From Khoudiadiopia massiliensis (GTDB taxonomy: Bacteria; Bacillota; Clostridia; Tissierellales; Peptoniphilaceae), in contig OKQS01000001.1 of assembly GCA_900290095.1 (NCBI GenBank), positions 186,001 through 250,000 of the forward strand: 64,000 nt of DNA. Direction: 5' to 3'. This document shows, one piece after another, positions 8,629 to 18,096 of this stretch. A model generated the notes under the pieces. It did no database searches. It was not told the origin of the DNA and saw only the letters and a list, made by a program, of their open reading frames with translations. A program made the translations under genes and the position numbers. Each line of letters starts with the position of its first letter. Position 1 is the first letter of the stretch.

Positions 8629-9138
8629 TTAAAGCTGATAGAGATTGCCAGAATCCAAGCTTTCCTTGGCCTTCTTGTTATCAACCTGGATTCCCTTCGG
8701 CGTCAGTACGTAAATGTCTTTTGTGACCTTCTGTATCTGACCGTCAAGGGCATAAACACCGCCGCTTACGAAATCAAAGATCTGTCTTTTCTTGTCCGGT
8801 TCCAGCATCTCAAGATTGAGGATAACTGTTTTAGACTCTGAAATCCTGTCTATTACCTGGGCCCCGTCATCATATTCCAGGGGTTCCTGGATGCTGATCT
8901 TTGTCCTTGATGCCTGTGATGTCATGTTGACAATGTTTGATGCAGCTGATGTTGACTGGTATGTGCTCTGTGAGCCGTAGCCTTCGCTGTATGATCCTGC
9001 GGATCCGTCGCTTCCGACAGAGTCCTGGGTCATATCGTAGTTTGGCTGATAGTCATTTTCATAACCCTCATCACCGTATTCATCATCATAATTATCGCCA
9101 ACACCTATTGCACTCTTGAATTTATCAAAAATTCCCAT
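8629..9138 (-). CDS. sepF: Cell division protein SepF
   Basis: 169 residues. The N-terminal MGIFDKFKSAIG is the amphipathic membrane-binding helix, followed by a disordered acidic/Ser/Tyr-rich linker (about 15-75) and the C-terminal SepF domain (KISIQEPLEYDDGAQVIDRISESKTVILNLEMLEPDKKRQIFDFVSGGVYALDG in outline, about 80-150). SepF polymerises, binds the FtsZ tail and anchors the Z ring to the membrane. It follows yggS by nine bases, the typical Firmicute order, but ylmG, ylmH and divIVA are not next to it here. Confidence 0.95.
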   Translation of the reverse strand: MGIFDKFKSAIGVGDNYDDEYGDEGYENDYQPNYDMTQDSVGSDGSAGSYSEGYGSQSTYQSTSAASNIVNMTSQASRTKISIQEPLEYDDGAQVIDRISESKTVILNLEMLEPDKKRQIFDFVSGGVYALDGQIQKVTKDIYVLTPKGIQVDNKKAKESLDSGNLYQL

Positions 9139-9147
9139 ACTTCCTCC

Positions 9148-9846
9148 TTAATTTCCCTTACTGTAGTCCCTTTCTCCAAATATGGCCCGGCCTATCCTAA
9201 CCATGTTTGAACCCTCTTCCAAGGCAACTCGGAAGTCATGGGACATCCCTATAGAAAGAATTTTCATTTCTATACGATTATAACTCATTCCACAAAGCTT
9301 TTCATACAATTTTCTGCATGACCTGAAGTAGGGCCTGGTAGCCTCAACATCCTCACAATCCGGAGCCACCATCATCAAGCCTGAAATCCTCACATGGTCA
9401 AGGCTTTCGGCATAGTCAAGCAGCTCGGGTAGGTCCTCTTCATAGCAGCCCCCTTTTTGCTCTTCCCTGGCCAAATTAACCTGGATAAGGCCATTGAATT
9501 CCATATTGTCTCGCTGGCCTATCCTCTCCATCTCTTTTAAAAGAGCTATCCTGTCAATTGATTGGACCAGGTCGATATCAGCAGGCAGTTTCCTGACCTT
9601 ATTTGTCTGTAACTGTCCTATCATATGAATTTTACAGCCTTGGAACATATCTTTTTTTCTTATAATTTCCTGGACCCTATTTTCGCCTACTTCGCTGAGC
9701 CCGGCCTCGACCGCTCCTCTGATCCGATCTTCATCGACAAACTTGGTCACACCGATAAGGCTGATATCTTCAGGCTTGTGCCCAAATTTACCGCAAGCTT
9801 CTGCAATCTCGGCCTTGATCCTGTCCAGATTTTCCTTTACAGACAT
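9148..9846 (-). CDS. yggS: YggS/PLPBP family pyridoxal-phosphate homeostasis protein
   Basis: 232 residues forming a single TIM barrel like the N-terminal domain of alanine racemase. The PLP-binding lysine is in ISLIGVTKFVD near residue 36, and the phosphate-binding GMSHDFRVALEEGSNMVRIGRAIFG is intact at the C-terminus. The family buffers PLP and affects amino-acid and vitamin B6 balance without known catalysis. It sits between the HlyD-like adaptor gene and sepF, a conserved Firmicute neighbourhood where it is called ylmE. Confidence 0.93.
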   Translation of the reverse strand: MSVKENLDRIKAEIAEACGKFGHKPEDISLIGVTKFVDEDRIRGAVEAGLSEVGENRVQEIIRKKDMFQGCKIHMIGQLQTNKVRKLPADIDLVQSIDRIALLKEMERIGQRDNMEFNGLIQVNLAREEQKGGCYEEDLPELLDYAESLDHVRISGLMMVAPDCEDVEATRPYFRSCRKLYEKLCGMSYNRIEMKILSIGMSHDFRVALEEGSNMVRIGRAIFGERDYSKGN

Positions 9847-9858
9847 CTTCCATCCCTT

Positions 9859-11028
9859 CTAATACATCTGACCCTCTTTAACGGATTGAGGGTTAAATAG
9901 AACCCGGTCATAGGAGCTCAAATCTCCGTTTTTCTTTTCCTCCTCAGGAACCTGGACGAGAGCATAATTGTCCTCAACCTTAACCAGGTTTACATTGACT
10001 CTCTGGGCCCTGTTCTTGAAATTCAGCTTATAGCAATAGCTCTTTTCCCCGTCATTGGCTAGGCAGTCCATCGGCAGTCTGAATGCATTGACTGACGGTC
10101 CGTAGAGTTTGACATCCTGGAAGCGCTTATCCTTGACCTTTTCATAGCCTGTCCTTATAGAAAAGATAAAGAGCTTGCCCCCCTCCTTATCCGATCTTAT
10201 GAGGTCAATAACACCTTCAATCTTATTTCCGTCCTCAAGCTCAATTTCATAGTTTCTTCCCTGTTTGAAGTTTTCCGAGCTTTTTGCATCTTCCAGATCC
10301 ATGACCAAATAGAAATGCCTGTCCTCAACAAATTTGAGCCCTTTGAGCTTGTTGTTGGTAAATTTACCCCGCTCTATTTCACCGGGCATAATACTTAATA
10401 GGAGAGGTGGAGAGATAAGGTTCTCAAAGCCGTCCAGAGATTTTATAACCCTGCCGTAGGGGCCCGAAAGCACATAGCCGCCTGATAGGACCCTCTGAAG
10501 GTACTTGGTTTCCCATGAATTTTTGGGATCATTGGGGTCTATTACCGGGCTGGAGTCTCCCAACAATGGATATTGATGGGGATTCTCATTGGGTTTGAGA
10601 GAGAAAGAGGGTCTAAAAATACTCGTCTTATCTTTGAATTCCTTGTCCAGATTTTTTTCGCCGGTTTTGTCCGTCTTCGCTTCTTCCTTAGTTGCTTCCT
10701 CCCCGGAGGCGGGAATTGTTTCTTGGACGGATTTCAAGTAATTTTCAGCCCTTTTCCTCATGTTCTCATCCAGGGGAATTAATTGGCTTCCGGGCCTATA
10801 TCTCTCTTCATCATTAAAATTTGATTTGCTGAAATCCAAGCCCTCAAAGGCCTTAACCGGATACTCATAAAAGACAAAGAGTCCTGCTCCCCGGCTGTTT
10901 ATATTTACACTCTCTTCAGGCATAAGGGTAAAGCTCTTGGGCTTTGAAAAACTCTTAAAGGCAAAAAAAGAAATGAGGGCCAGAAAAAGGATATATAAGA
11001 TATAGCTTTTCTTAAATCGAAAATTCAT
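9859..11028 (-). CDS. HlyD-like membrane-anchored adaptor, function unknown
   Basis: 389 residues from the ATG at 11028, one base after the plsY stop. One N-terminal membrane segment (about 10-28), then an extracytoplasmic region with a Lys/Glu-rich insertion (about 95-130), and C-terminal beta-rich parts resembling biotinyl-lipoyl and HlyD_D23 domains (YVLSGPYGRVIKSLDGFENL; VLFNPQSVKEGQMY). Such proteins bridge membrane pumps to outer components, but no pump or ABC gene is adjacent. Clostridial genomes often carry a HlyD-like gene beside yggS-sepF, so a role in division or envelope assembly is a reasonable guess, not shown here. Confidence 0.7.
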   Translation of the reverse strand: MNFRFKKSYILYILFLALISFFAFKSFSKPKSFTLMPEESVNINSRGAGLFVFYEYPVKAFEGLDFSKSNFNDEERYRPGSQLIPLDENMRKRAENYLKSVQETIPASGEEATKEEAKTDKTGEKNLDKEFKDKTSIFRPSFSLKPNENPHQYPLLGDSSPVIDPNDPKNSWETKYLQRVLSGGYVLSGPYGRVIKSLDGFENLISPPLLLSIMPGEIERGKFTNNKLKGLKFVEDRHFYLVMDLEDAKSSENFKQGRNYEIELEDGNKIEGVIDLIRSDKEGGKLFIFSIRTGYEKVKDKRFQDVKLYGPSVNAFRLPMDCLANDGEKSYCYKLNFKNRAQRVNVNLVKVEDNYALVQVPEEEKKNGDLSSYDRVLFNPQSVKEGQMY

Positions 11029-11029
11029 A

Positions 11030-11626
11030 TTATATGTCTTTCTTTTCTCCGAGTTTGCGCTCATTTCCCATCCTCAGCCTACTTATGTTCTCACTGTGCC
11101 GCCTTATGATTATAATTGCGGCCAAAACCATTGCACATTTGACCACAAGAGGAAGGTCTGTGAAGACCAGTATCAATATAACCCCGAAAACTCCTGAAAG
11201 TATGCTGGCCAGGGACACATACCGGCTTATATAAACAATAGAAATAAAGACTACAACCGTAGCCAGGGCACATTTGGGGCTCAGGTAGGCTAAGAGTCCG
11301 GAACCGGTTGCCACTCCCTTTCCACCTTTAAAAGATAAAAAGACAGAATAGCAGTGACCTATCATGGAGGCAAGAATTATGCCCGCTATGGCCCAATTGG
11401 GGACTCCTAACTTCTGACCTACAAAGAGGGAAACATAGCCCTTTAAAAAATCAAATATATAAGTTAAAAGGCCCAGCTTCCAGCCCATAACCCTCAAAGC
11501 ATTGGTAGCTCCGGTATTGCCTGAACCCTTTTTTCTTATATCGGTCCCGAAAAGCTTGCCGAATATATAGCCGAAAGGTATGGATCCGAGCAGGTAGGCT
11601 ATCAAGATTGCTAAATAACCCCTCAT
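11030..11626 (-). CDS. plsY: Glycerol-3-phosphate acyltransferase PlsY
   Basis: 198 residues with about five membrane helices. The three PlsY motifs are visible: GSIPFGYIFGK, then KGSGNTGATNALRVMG, and FKGGKGVATGSG. The enzyme transfers an acyl group from acyl-phosphate to glycerol-3-phosphate, the first step of membrane phospholipid synthesis. Overlaps the der stop by four bases, the usual der-plsY pairing of Firmicutes. Confidence 0.96.
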   Translation of the reverse strand: MRGYLAILIAYLLGSIPFGYIFGKLFGTDIRKKGSGNTGATNALRVMGWKLGLLTYIFDFLKGYVSLFVGQKLGVPNWAIAGIILASMIGHCYSVFLSFKGGKGVATGSGLLAYLSPKCALATVVVFISIVYISRYVSLASILSGVFGVILILVFTDLPLVVKCAMVLAAIIIIRRHSENISRLRMGNERKLGEKKDI

Positions 11627-12945
11627 TCCCGATCCTCCCTTTCCCTTACTTTTAGAATTATTGGCACGCCCGTGAAGTCAAAGTTCTTCCTTATCTGGTT
11701 TTCCAAATACCTCAAATATGAGAAGTGGAAAAGCTTCTTATCATTGCAATATAAAATAAATTTGGGCGGCCTTGTTGAAACCTGTGAAGCATAAAAGATT
11801 TTCAACCTGTCACCCTTATCTGTCGGGGGCGGAGCCATCATGACCGAATCCCTTATTAGCTTATTTAATAGCGAAGTGGACACCCTTAGAGAGTAGTTGT
11901 TATCAACCTCATCAATAGTTTCGAAGAGCTGGTCAATGTGGTATCCGTTTTTAACTGAAATAAATATTATGGGTGCATAGGGCATAAATGACATCTTGTT
12001 TCTGATCTTGTCGGCATATTCCTTCATTGTGTTGGTCTCTTTTTCAATGAGATCCCACTTATTCACAACAATTATTGATGCCTTATTGTTGTTGTGAGCA
12101 TGGCCGGCTATCTTTGTATCCTGCTCGCTCACCCCCTCCTCGGCATCTATTATGAAGAGGCAGAGGTCTGCCCTTTCCACTGAAGCAATGGTTCTCAGAG
12201 TCGAATATTTTTCAACCCTTGAGTCTATTGATGAGTTCTTCCTCAGGCCTGCCGTATCGATAATTATGTAGTCCTTGCCGTTTCTGCTGTAGGGGCTGTC
12301 AATGGCATCTCTGGTGGTCCCGGGTATATCGGTAACTATCATCCTGTCCTGGCCCAAGAGCCTGTTTACCAGTGATGATTTTCCGACATTCGGCTTTCCT
12401 ATGAGGCAGATTTTGAGGGCCTCGTCATATGAATCCATCTCCTTATCTTGCGGCAATCTATCCAGTATCTCATCCAGGAGGTCACCCAGACCGAATGACT
12501 GCTCAGCAGATATGACAAAGAGGTCGGGAAAGCCCAACTCATAAAACTCATAAACGCTGTCGGGCGTATGGTGGCTGTCAATCTTATTCACAACCAAAAG
12601 GCACTTCTGACCCGTGGTCAAAAGCTTGTCGGCAATCATCCTGTCAAGGTTGGTTAAGCCGTCCTTGCCGTCAACTATGAATAGAATAAGGTCTGAGCTT
12701 TGAACGGCCAGGTCAACCTGGACCTCAATTTCTTTGGCAAAGGCATCTTCCGATCCGGGGAAAAGTCCACCCGTATCCATGAGCAGAAAATTCCTGTTAA
12801 GCCAATTTACCTCTCTATATAGCCTATCCCTGGTTACTCCCGGTGAATCCTCGGTGATCGCCACCCTTGAACCCACAAGCCTGTTGAAAAGGGTTGATTT
12901 TCCAACATTTGGTCTTCCTATTATGCTTACTACCGGAAAGCTCAT
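11623..12945 (-). CDS. der: Ribosome assembly GTPase Der (EngA)
   Basis: 440 residues with two consecutive GTPase domains: GRPNVGKS near residue 10 and GKPNVGKS near 185, each followed by DTGG/DTAG (G3) and NKID/NKWD (G4), then a C-terminal KH-like domain. Der is needed for 50S subunit maturation. The ATG at 12945 shares its A with the stop of the RseC-like gene (TGATG), with GGGGAGG seven bases upstream; an in-frame TTG one codon earlier is less likely. Confidence 0.97.
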   Translation of the reverse strand: MSFPVVSIIGRPNVGKSTLFNRLVGSRVAITEDSPGVTRDRLYREVNWLNRNFLLMDTGGLFPGSEDAFAKEIEVQVDLAVQSSDLILFIVDGKDGLTNLDRMIADKLLTTGQKCLLVVNKIDSHHTPDSVYEFYELGFPDLFVISAEQSFGLGDLLDEILDRLPQDKEMDSYDEALKICLIGKPNVGKSSLVNRLLGQDRMIVTDIPGTTRDAIDSPYSRNGKDYIIIDTAGLRKNSSIDSRVEKYSTLRTIASVERADLCLFIIDAEEGVSEQDTKIAGHAHNNNKASIIVVNKWDLIEKETNTMKEYADKIRNKMSFMPYAPIIFISVKNGYHIDQLFETIDEVDNNYSLRVSTSLLNKLIRDSVMMAPPPTDKGDRLKIFYASQVSTRPPKFILYCNDKKLFHFSYLRYLENQIRKNFDFTGVPIILKVREREDRE

Positions 12946-13370
12946 CAAAAATCCTCCCCTTCTGAACTATAAATATCTACCATTTTGATAAATTCACCCG
13001 AAGACCCCGGGTCGGTCAACCTTGAAATTATGAAAAATACCAAGAGGCCCCCGAAGCCTCCCAATAGGGCCAAAGCCTGGCCGGCCTGACCCATTTCCTT
13101 GGTGAAAGTATGGACCAGGAAAATTCCTCCAATAAAGAGAAGCAGGGGCAGGATATATAGACGGAAAATAAGTAAAAAGTAATCCCTGTTAGATATTTCC
13201 AGCTCCACTACATCTCCCGGTTTTGCATTTAGAGAGTTCTTGAGCCACTTATCCTGGGGCTTAACACTGCAGGCCCCGCAGCTTGCACATGATCCGCATG
13301 CTTCTGACCTGTAAACAAGTACATGGCTCATATTCTCTTTATTTTCAACTACAAAGGCTCTTTTTATCAC
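12945..13370 (-). CDS. RseC/MucC-like membrane protein with cysteine motif
   Basis: 141 residues. An N-terminal soluble part carries the cysteine cluster CGSCASCGACS (about 26-36) that in the RseC/MucC family is thought to hold an iron-sulfur or redox centre. Two membrane helices follow (about 68-88 and 98-118). In other bacteria the family is linked to SoxR reduction together with the Rnf complex; in Clostridia it is common as a stand-alone gene. It is translationally coupled to der. Function here is inferred from family only. Confidence 0.8.
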   Translation of the reverse strand: MIKRAFVVENKENMSHVLVYRSEACGSCASCGACSVKPQDKWLKNSLNAKPGDVVELEISNRDYFLLIFRLYILPLLLFIGGIFLVHTFTKEMGQAGQALALLGGFGGLLVFFIISRLTDPGSSGEFIKMVDIYSSEGEDF

Positions 13371-13404
13371 AAAAGACTCCTTTCAATATTTATCAGGCTA
13401 TAAC

Positions 13405-15177
13405 TCACTCTTTTAGCTCGAGTCCCAATTCTTCAAGCTGGGCTAAGCTTACTTCGGTAGGTGCCTGAGACATGATATCCGATGCTGTCTGAGTCTTTGG
13501 GAAGGCAATGACGTCTTTTATGCTGTCCCTGCCTATCAGCATCATTATGAAGCGGTCAAGGCCATAGGCAATGCCGCCGTGTGGGGGTGTGCCATATTTC
13601 AAAGCCTCAATGAAGAAGCCGAATCTTCTGGTGATTTCTTCGTCGCTTAGCTTGAGCAGGCGGAAAATCTTGTCCTGGAGTTCGGAATTGTTGATACGGA
13701 TGGATCCGCCTCCTCTTTCATCTCCGTTGATAACTATATCGTAGGCATCAGATCTGACTTTCTCGGGATCTGTGTCCAGAAGATCAATATCCTCATCCTT
13801 GGGCTTGGTGAAAGGATGGTGCATGGCTGTGTACCTGCCCTCCTCCTCTGACCACTCGAACATTGGGAAGTCGACAATCCAGGTAATGGCATATTCGTCA
13901 TCTGCAAAAGTGAGGTTTTCCTCTGCAATTTTTATCCTCAGCATACCCAAAAACTCCCGGGCCTTCTTTTTCTCCTCAACCATTATCAAGGCCAGGTCCC
14001 CGTCATTGAATTCCAAGGTTTTATCCAAATAGGATTTAATTTCATCATTAAAAAACTTGTTGAATGAGCAGGATATTTCCCCCTTCTCTTTTTTATACCA
14101 GAGAAGGCCTGAAGCCCCTATGCCCTTCGCATAGGAAACCAACTTGTCCAATTTCTTTCTGGAATAGGCACCTGCCAATCCGTTGAAATTGATTCCCAGT
14201 ATTGAGAGTGCATTTTCTTCTGCCGAATTAAAGATCTGGAAGTCTGACTTACCTTTGAGGCCGTCAAGTTCTGTTATAGTGAATCCGTACCTTAGGTCGG
14301 GCTTGTCACTTCCGTAAAGTGCCATAGCCGTCTCATAGGACATCCTGGGGAAGGGCCTCTTGAGCTCAATCCCTTTAAATTCTTTGAAAACATAGGCCAT
14401 AAGCCTCTCATTCATATCTAGGACATCGTCAATGCCTACAAAAGACATTTCGATATCGACTTGGGTGAATTCGGGTTGCCTGTTGGCCCTCAGGTCCTCA
14501 TCCCTAAAGCACCTGGCTACCTGATAATACCTGTCGGTTCCGCCCACCATGAGAAGCTGCTTTAAAATCTGGGGGCTCTGGGGCAATGCATAAAAAGATC
14601 CCGGATAGATCCTTGACGGTACCAGATAGTCCCTGGCACCTTCAGGTGTTGGCTTGCCCAGGAAGGGGGTCTCCACTTCTATGAATTTCTCACTGTGTAG
14701 GAATTCCCTGAAAAGCCTTGTTATTTCAGCCCTCTGCTCAAGCATTTCCTGCATCTTGGGCTTTCTGAGGTCCAGATACCTGTACTTAAGCCTTATCTCT
14801 TCCTTTACATTGTCGTCATCTTTTATGTAGATTGGCGGGGTCTGAGCCTTATCCAGGATCCTGAGTTCCTTGCAGAAAACCTCAACATCTCCTGTGGGAA
14901 GTTCCGGATTTTTTGAAGCCCTTTCCCTGACAACTCCTACTGCAGCCAAGACATATTCCTGGTGGACAGACTTGGCTTTTTCGTAAAGCTCGGTATTTTC
15001 CTCCCTGTTGAATACAAGTTGGCTTATGCCGGTTTTGTCTCTAAGATCTACAAAGGCCAGGGAGCCAAGGTCGCGGGTTTTATTGACCCAACCCATGAGG
15101 GTAACTTCTTCTCCCACATTCTCAATTCTCAATTGGCCGCAATAGCAGCTTCTTTTTAATCCCATAATATTTTCCAT
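13405..15177 (-). CDS. aspS: Aspartate-tRNA ligase, bacterial type
   Basis: 590 residues, the full bacterial AspRS: N-terminal anticodon-binding OB domain (about 1-110), class II catalytic core with motif 2 FRDEDLRANRQPEFTQVDIEMSF (about 220), the inserted GAD domain (about 290-410), and motif 3 GLDRFIMMLIGRDSIKDVIAFPK near the end. Charges tRNA-Asp; whether it also charges tRNA-Asn cannot be told from sequence alone. hisS, its usual upstream neighbour, is absent; an MBL hydrolase takes that place. Confidence 0.97.
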   Translation of the reverse strand: MENIMGLKRSCYCGQLRIENVGEEVTLMGWVNKTRDLGSLAFVDLRDKTGISQLVFNREENTELYEKAKSVHQEYVLAAVGVVRERASKNPELPTGDVEVFCKELRILDKAQTPPIYIKDDDNVKEEIRLKYRYLDLRKPKMQEMLEQRAEITRLFREFLHSEKFIEVETPFLGKPTPEGARDYLVPSRIYPGSFYALPQSPQILKQLLMVGGTDRYYQVARCFRDEDLRANRQPEFTQVDIEMSFVGIDDVLDMNERLMAYVFKEFKGIELKRPFPRMSYETAMALYGSDKPDLRYGFTITELDGLKGKSDFQIFNSAEENALSILGINFNGLAGAYSRKKLDKLVSYAKGIGASGLLWYKKEKGEISCSFNKFFNDEIKSYLDKTLEFNDGDLALIMVEEKKKAREFLGMLRIKIAEENLTFADDEYAITWIVDFPMFEWSEEEGRYTAMHHPFTKPKDEDIDLLDTDPEKVRSDAYDIVINGDERGGGSIRINNSELQDKIFRLLKLSDEEITRRFGFFIEALKYGTPPHGGIAYGLDRFIMMLIGRDSIKDVIAFPKTQTASDIMSQAPTEVSLAQLEELGLELKE

Positions 15178-15182
15178 AGAAA

Positions 15183-15821
15183 TTAACCCTCTCTTTTTAA
15201 AATTCTATCAATGTATGGCAACATTGGATTGTTTATCTTTTCATAGCCTAAATCCCCGGAACTTCCGTGACCGGGAAAAAAATCTATGTCATCATCAAGT
15301 TTAAATAGCCTTGCTAAAGATTTCAACAGGTCATTTAAATTGCCGCCGGGAAGGTCCCACCGCCCGCATGAATCCCTGAAAAGTGTATCCCCTGTAAATA
15401 AATAATTACCTATCAAATAGGACATGCCTCCCGGAGTGTGGCCCGGACAAGCTATAACCTTTATACCGCTTTGCCCCACCTCATCGCCGTCAGACAAAAG
15501 TAGGTCGGCTTGGTAGGAAAGCGCATCTCCAAAATTCACAGAAAGATTCAGGTCAATATCTCCCAGCATGGCTTGGTCCGCTCTCCCACAGCATATCTTA
15601 GCGCCATATTTTTTCCTGTAATATTCGCCGGCTGCAATGTGATCATAATGGCCGTGAGTCAACAAAATATATGGAATCTTCAGTCCCTGCTTTTCTATAC
15701 TTTCTTCCATATCAGGGTGTTTTTCTCCCGGATCTATTATATATGCCAAGGACTTATCATCATCTATAAGCAGATAGCAATTCTGGTCCATCTGCCTGAA
15801 AATATATTTTTCTATCCTCAA
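15183..15821 (-). CDS. MBL-fold metallohydrolase (glyoxalase II-like)
   Basis: 212 residues with the metallo-beta-lactamase zinc motif THGHYDH (about 55-61), a second-shell histidine in ACPGHTPGGMSY, and FTGDTLFRDSCGRWDLPGG supplying the bridging aspartate. This layout matches hydroxyacylglutathione hydrolase-like proteins, which in Firmicutes lacking glutathione usually have unknown thioester substrates. Located between rel and aspS, a position seen in several Clostridia. Substrate is not inferable. Confidence 0.87.
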   Translation of the reverse strand: MRIEKYIFRQMDQNCYLLIDDDKSLAYIIDPGEKHPDMEESIEKQGLKIPYILLTHGHYDHIAAGEYYRKKYGAKICCGRADQAMLGDIDLNLSVNFGDALSYQADLLLSDGDEVGQSGIKVIACPGHTPGGMSYLIGNYLFTGDTLFRDSCGRWDLPGGNLNDLLKSLARLFKLDDDIDFFPGHGSSGDLGYEKINNPMLPYIDRILKREG

Positions 15822-15845
15822 AACTACCTCCGAAAGCTAAAAATC

Positions 15846-18023
15846 TTAATTCCTCATACGATAAACAGCCAGGGTCGACTTCATACGCCTTATCTTGTTC
15901 ATCAGGGATTCCATATCCCCCTTGTTCTGAATCTCTACGGTCATAGTTATTATCCCGGTTGAGTCGGTCTGGGGTCTGGCCTCGATCCCTATCATATTTA
16001 TTCCCATTTGCATGATCATCTGGGCCAGGTCGGCTACATAGCCAGTCCTGTTTATAGCTTCGATCTTTAAAGAAGCCAGGAAGGTTGAATCTTCCGTGCT
16101 GTTCCACTCGACCTCTATTAGTCTTTCAGGTGAGTTGGTATTTACTATATTTGAACAGGTCTTCCTGTGGATGGATATTCCGTGGCCTTTTGTTATATAG
16201 CCTATTATGTCGTCTCCCGGCACAGGAGAACAGCATTGGGCAAATTTAACCTCAAGATTGGTTTGGCCATCCTCGCCTTTTATGCTTACGGTGTTGCCCC
16301 CGGTCCTAATCTTTTTATCAGCGCTAACTGAGCTTTGGTAATTATCCGGGAGATTTTTCAGCCTCTCTTCTTCCTTTTCCTTGGCATAGGCCTCTTTAAG
16401 CCTGCTTGAAATTCCGGCTACAGATTGGGATCCGAAGCCGACTGCAGCATAGAGGTCATCCATTGAGGAGTATGACATATGCTTTACCAAGGCCATCATT
16501 CTATCTTCACTCATAATCTCTTTAGCAGAGTAGCCGTCACGCTTAAGATCCTGAATGATCATATTACGACCAATTTCTATATTGTCATCCCTGTTAGCCT
16601 GCCTGAAAAACTGCTTTATTTTATTTCGGGCCGATGCTGACTTGACCAGATTTAACCAGTCTCTAGAAGGGCCCAATGAATTTTTAGATGTTATGATTTC
16701 GACGATATTGCCATTTTCAAGCTCCGTATCAAGCGGTACAAGCTTTCCGTCAAGTTTAGCCCCCACGCAATTGTTTCCAACCTGGGTATGGATATGATAG
16801 GCGAAGTCTATGGGTATCGATCCCTTGGGAAGCTCGACAACGTCCCCTCTAGGCGAGAAGACATACACTTCATCCGAGAAAAAATCCCCTTTCAGAGTCT
16901 CCAAAAACTCGTTTGCATCCGTTGTTGTCTCCTGCCATTCCATAAGTTGGCGGACCCAATTGAGCTTCTTATCGAAATCGGTCTTTTTTTTGCCCCCTTC
17001 TTTGTATTGCCAGTGTGCAGCAATACCGAATTCAGCCGTTCTGTGCATCTCCCAGGTCCTTATCTGGACCTCGAAGGTCAGACCGTCGTCGGCTATTACT
17101 GTAGTGTGCAGGGACTGGTACATGTTTGGCTTGGGCATGGCTATATAGTCCTTAAACCGCTTGGGTATGGGCTTCCACATGGTGTGAACAACCCCAAGGA
17201 CCGAATAGCAGTCGGAAATACTGTCCACAATAACCCTGACTGCCGTTACATCAAAGATTTGGTCAAAGCTCTTGTCCTGCTGGTACATTTTCTTATATAT
17301 GGAATAGAGTGTTTTAGGTCTTCCGGTTATCTGATAGTCAATCTTGAGCTTGTCCAGATTGTCGGATAGCTTCTTTTCAATCTTTTTAATATCCCCCTGC
17401 CTGTCCTCGAGTTTCTTATCCACAAGGTCGGCAATTTCAAAATATGCTTCGGGGTTTAAGTATTTTAAGCATAGATCCTCAAGTTCCGATTTAAATGTAT
17501 AAATTCCCAGACGATCCGCGATTGGAACATAGATTTCTATGGTTTCTCTGGCCTTCTCAATCTGTTTTTCCCTGACCTTGTAATCCAGGGTCCTGAGGTT
17601 GTGGAGCCTGTCCGCAAGCTTTATGATTATGACCCTTATGTCGTTGGCCATAGCCATAACCATCTTACGGTAGTTGTCCACCTGGTTGTCTATTTTAGAC
17701 CTGGAAGCTATTCGTTTAAGCTTGGTAACCCCGTCAACCAGAGTGGTAATCTCCTTGCCGAAATCTTCCTCCATTTTTTCATAGCTTATATCGGTATCCT
17801 CCAAAACATCGTGGAGGAGGCCGGCCGCTATGGTAGCATCGTCCATTTTCAACTCAGCCAGGATATAGGCCACATGGAGGGGGTGGATTATGTAGGGTTC
17901 CCCCGAATTTCTCTTCTGACCCTCATGTGCCTTGTCGGCATACTCATAGGCACGGCGAATAAGGGCTTGATCTGTATCCGGATTGTATGATTCAATTTTT
18001 TTCATCAACAAATTAATATCCAT
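15846..18023 (-). CDS. rel: Bifunctional (p)ppGpp synthase/hydrolase
   Basis: 725 residues in the long RelA/SpoT arrangement: HD hydrolase domain (HPLHVAYI...LLHDVLEDTD, about 45-80), synthetase domain with RFKDYIAMPKPNMYQSLHTTV (about 290-310), TGS domain (VYVFSPRGDVVELPKGSIPIDFAY, about 390), a Cys/His region (FAQCCSPVPGDDIIGYITKGHGISIHRKTC) and a C-terminal ACT domain. The intact HD site and the RxKD motif indicate both hydrolysis and GTP-preferring synthesis. It controls the stringent response on the ribosome. It follows recJ and precedes the MBL gene by 24 bases. Confidence 0.96.
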   Translation of the reverse strand: MDINLLMKKIESYNPDTDQALIRRAYEYADKAHEGQKRNSGEPYIIHPLHVAYILAELKMDDATIAAGLLHDVLEDTDISYEKMEEDFGKEITTLVDGVTKLKRIASRSKIDNQVDNYRKMVMAMANDIRVIIIKLADRLHNLRTLDYKVREKQIEKARETIEIYVPIADRLGIYTFKSELEDLCLKYLNPEAYFEIADLVDKKLEDRQGDIKKIEKKLSDNLDKLKIDYQITGRPKTLYSIYKKMYQQDKSFDQIFDVTAVRVIVDSISDCYSVLGVVHTMWKPIPKRFKDYIAMPKPNMYQSLHTTVIADDGLTFEVQIRTWEMHRTAEFGIAAHWQYKEGGKKKTDFDKKLNWVRQLMEWQETTTDANEFLETLKGDFFSDEVYVFSPRGDVVELPKGSIPIDFAYHIHTQVGNNCVGAKLDGKLVPLDTELENGNIVEIITSKNSLGPSRDWLNLVKSASARNKIKQFFRQANRDDNIEIGRNMIIQDLKRDGYSAKEIMSEDRMMALVKHMSYSSMDDLYAAVGFGSQSVAGISSRLKEAYAKEKEEERLKNLPDNYQSSVSADKKIRTGGNTVSIKGEDGQTNLEVKFAQCCSPVPGDDIIGYITKGHGISIHRKTCSNIVNTNSPERLIEVEWNSTEDSTFLASLKIEAINRTGYVADLAQMIMQMGINMIGIEARPQTDSTGIITMTVEIQNKGDMESLMNKIRRMKSTLAVYRMRN

Positions 18024-18096
18024 TATCCGCCTCCTTTTATCTCTAAAATTATCTAATTATTATATCATAGATGAGCAAAATGATTTTCGGCTCGTC

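Noticed and set aside
8487..8684. 65-codon minus-strand frame between lspA and sepF
   Set aside because: It runs through the sepF terminator hairpin and into the sepF end, has no ribosome site and no protein-like pattern.
15760..16107. 115-codon minus-strand frame over the rel C-terminus
   Set aside because: A shadow of rel in another frame; composition (Arg, Asp, Tyr, Gly rich) reflects the codons of rel.
16788..17369. 193-codon plus-strand frame inside rel
   Set aside because: Antisense shadow of a well-conserved gene.
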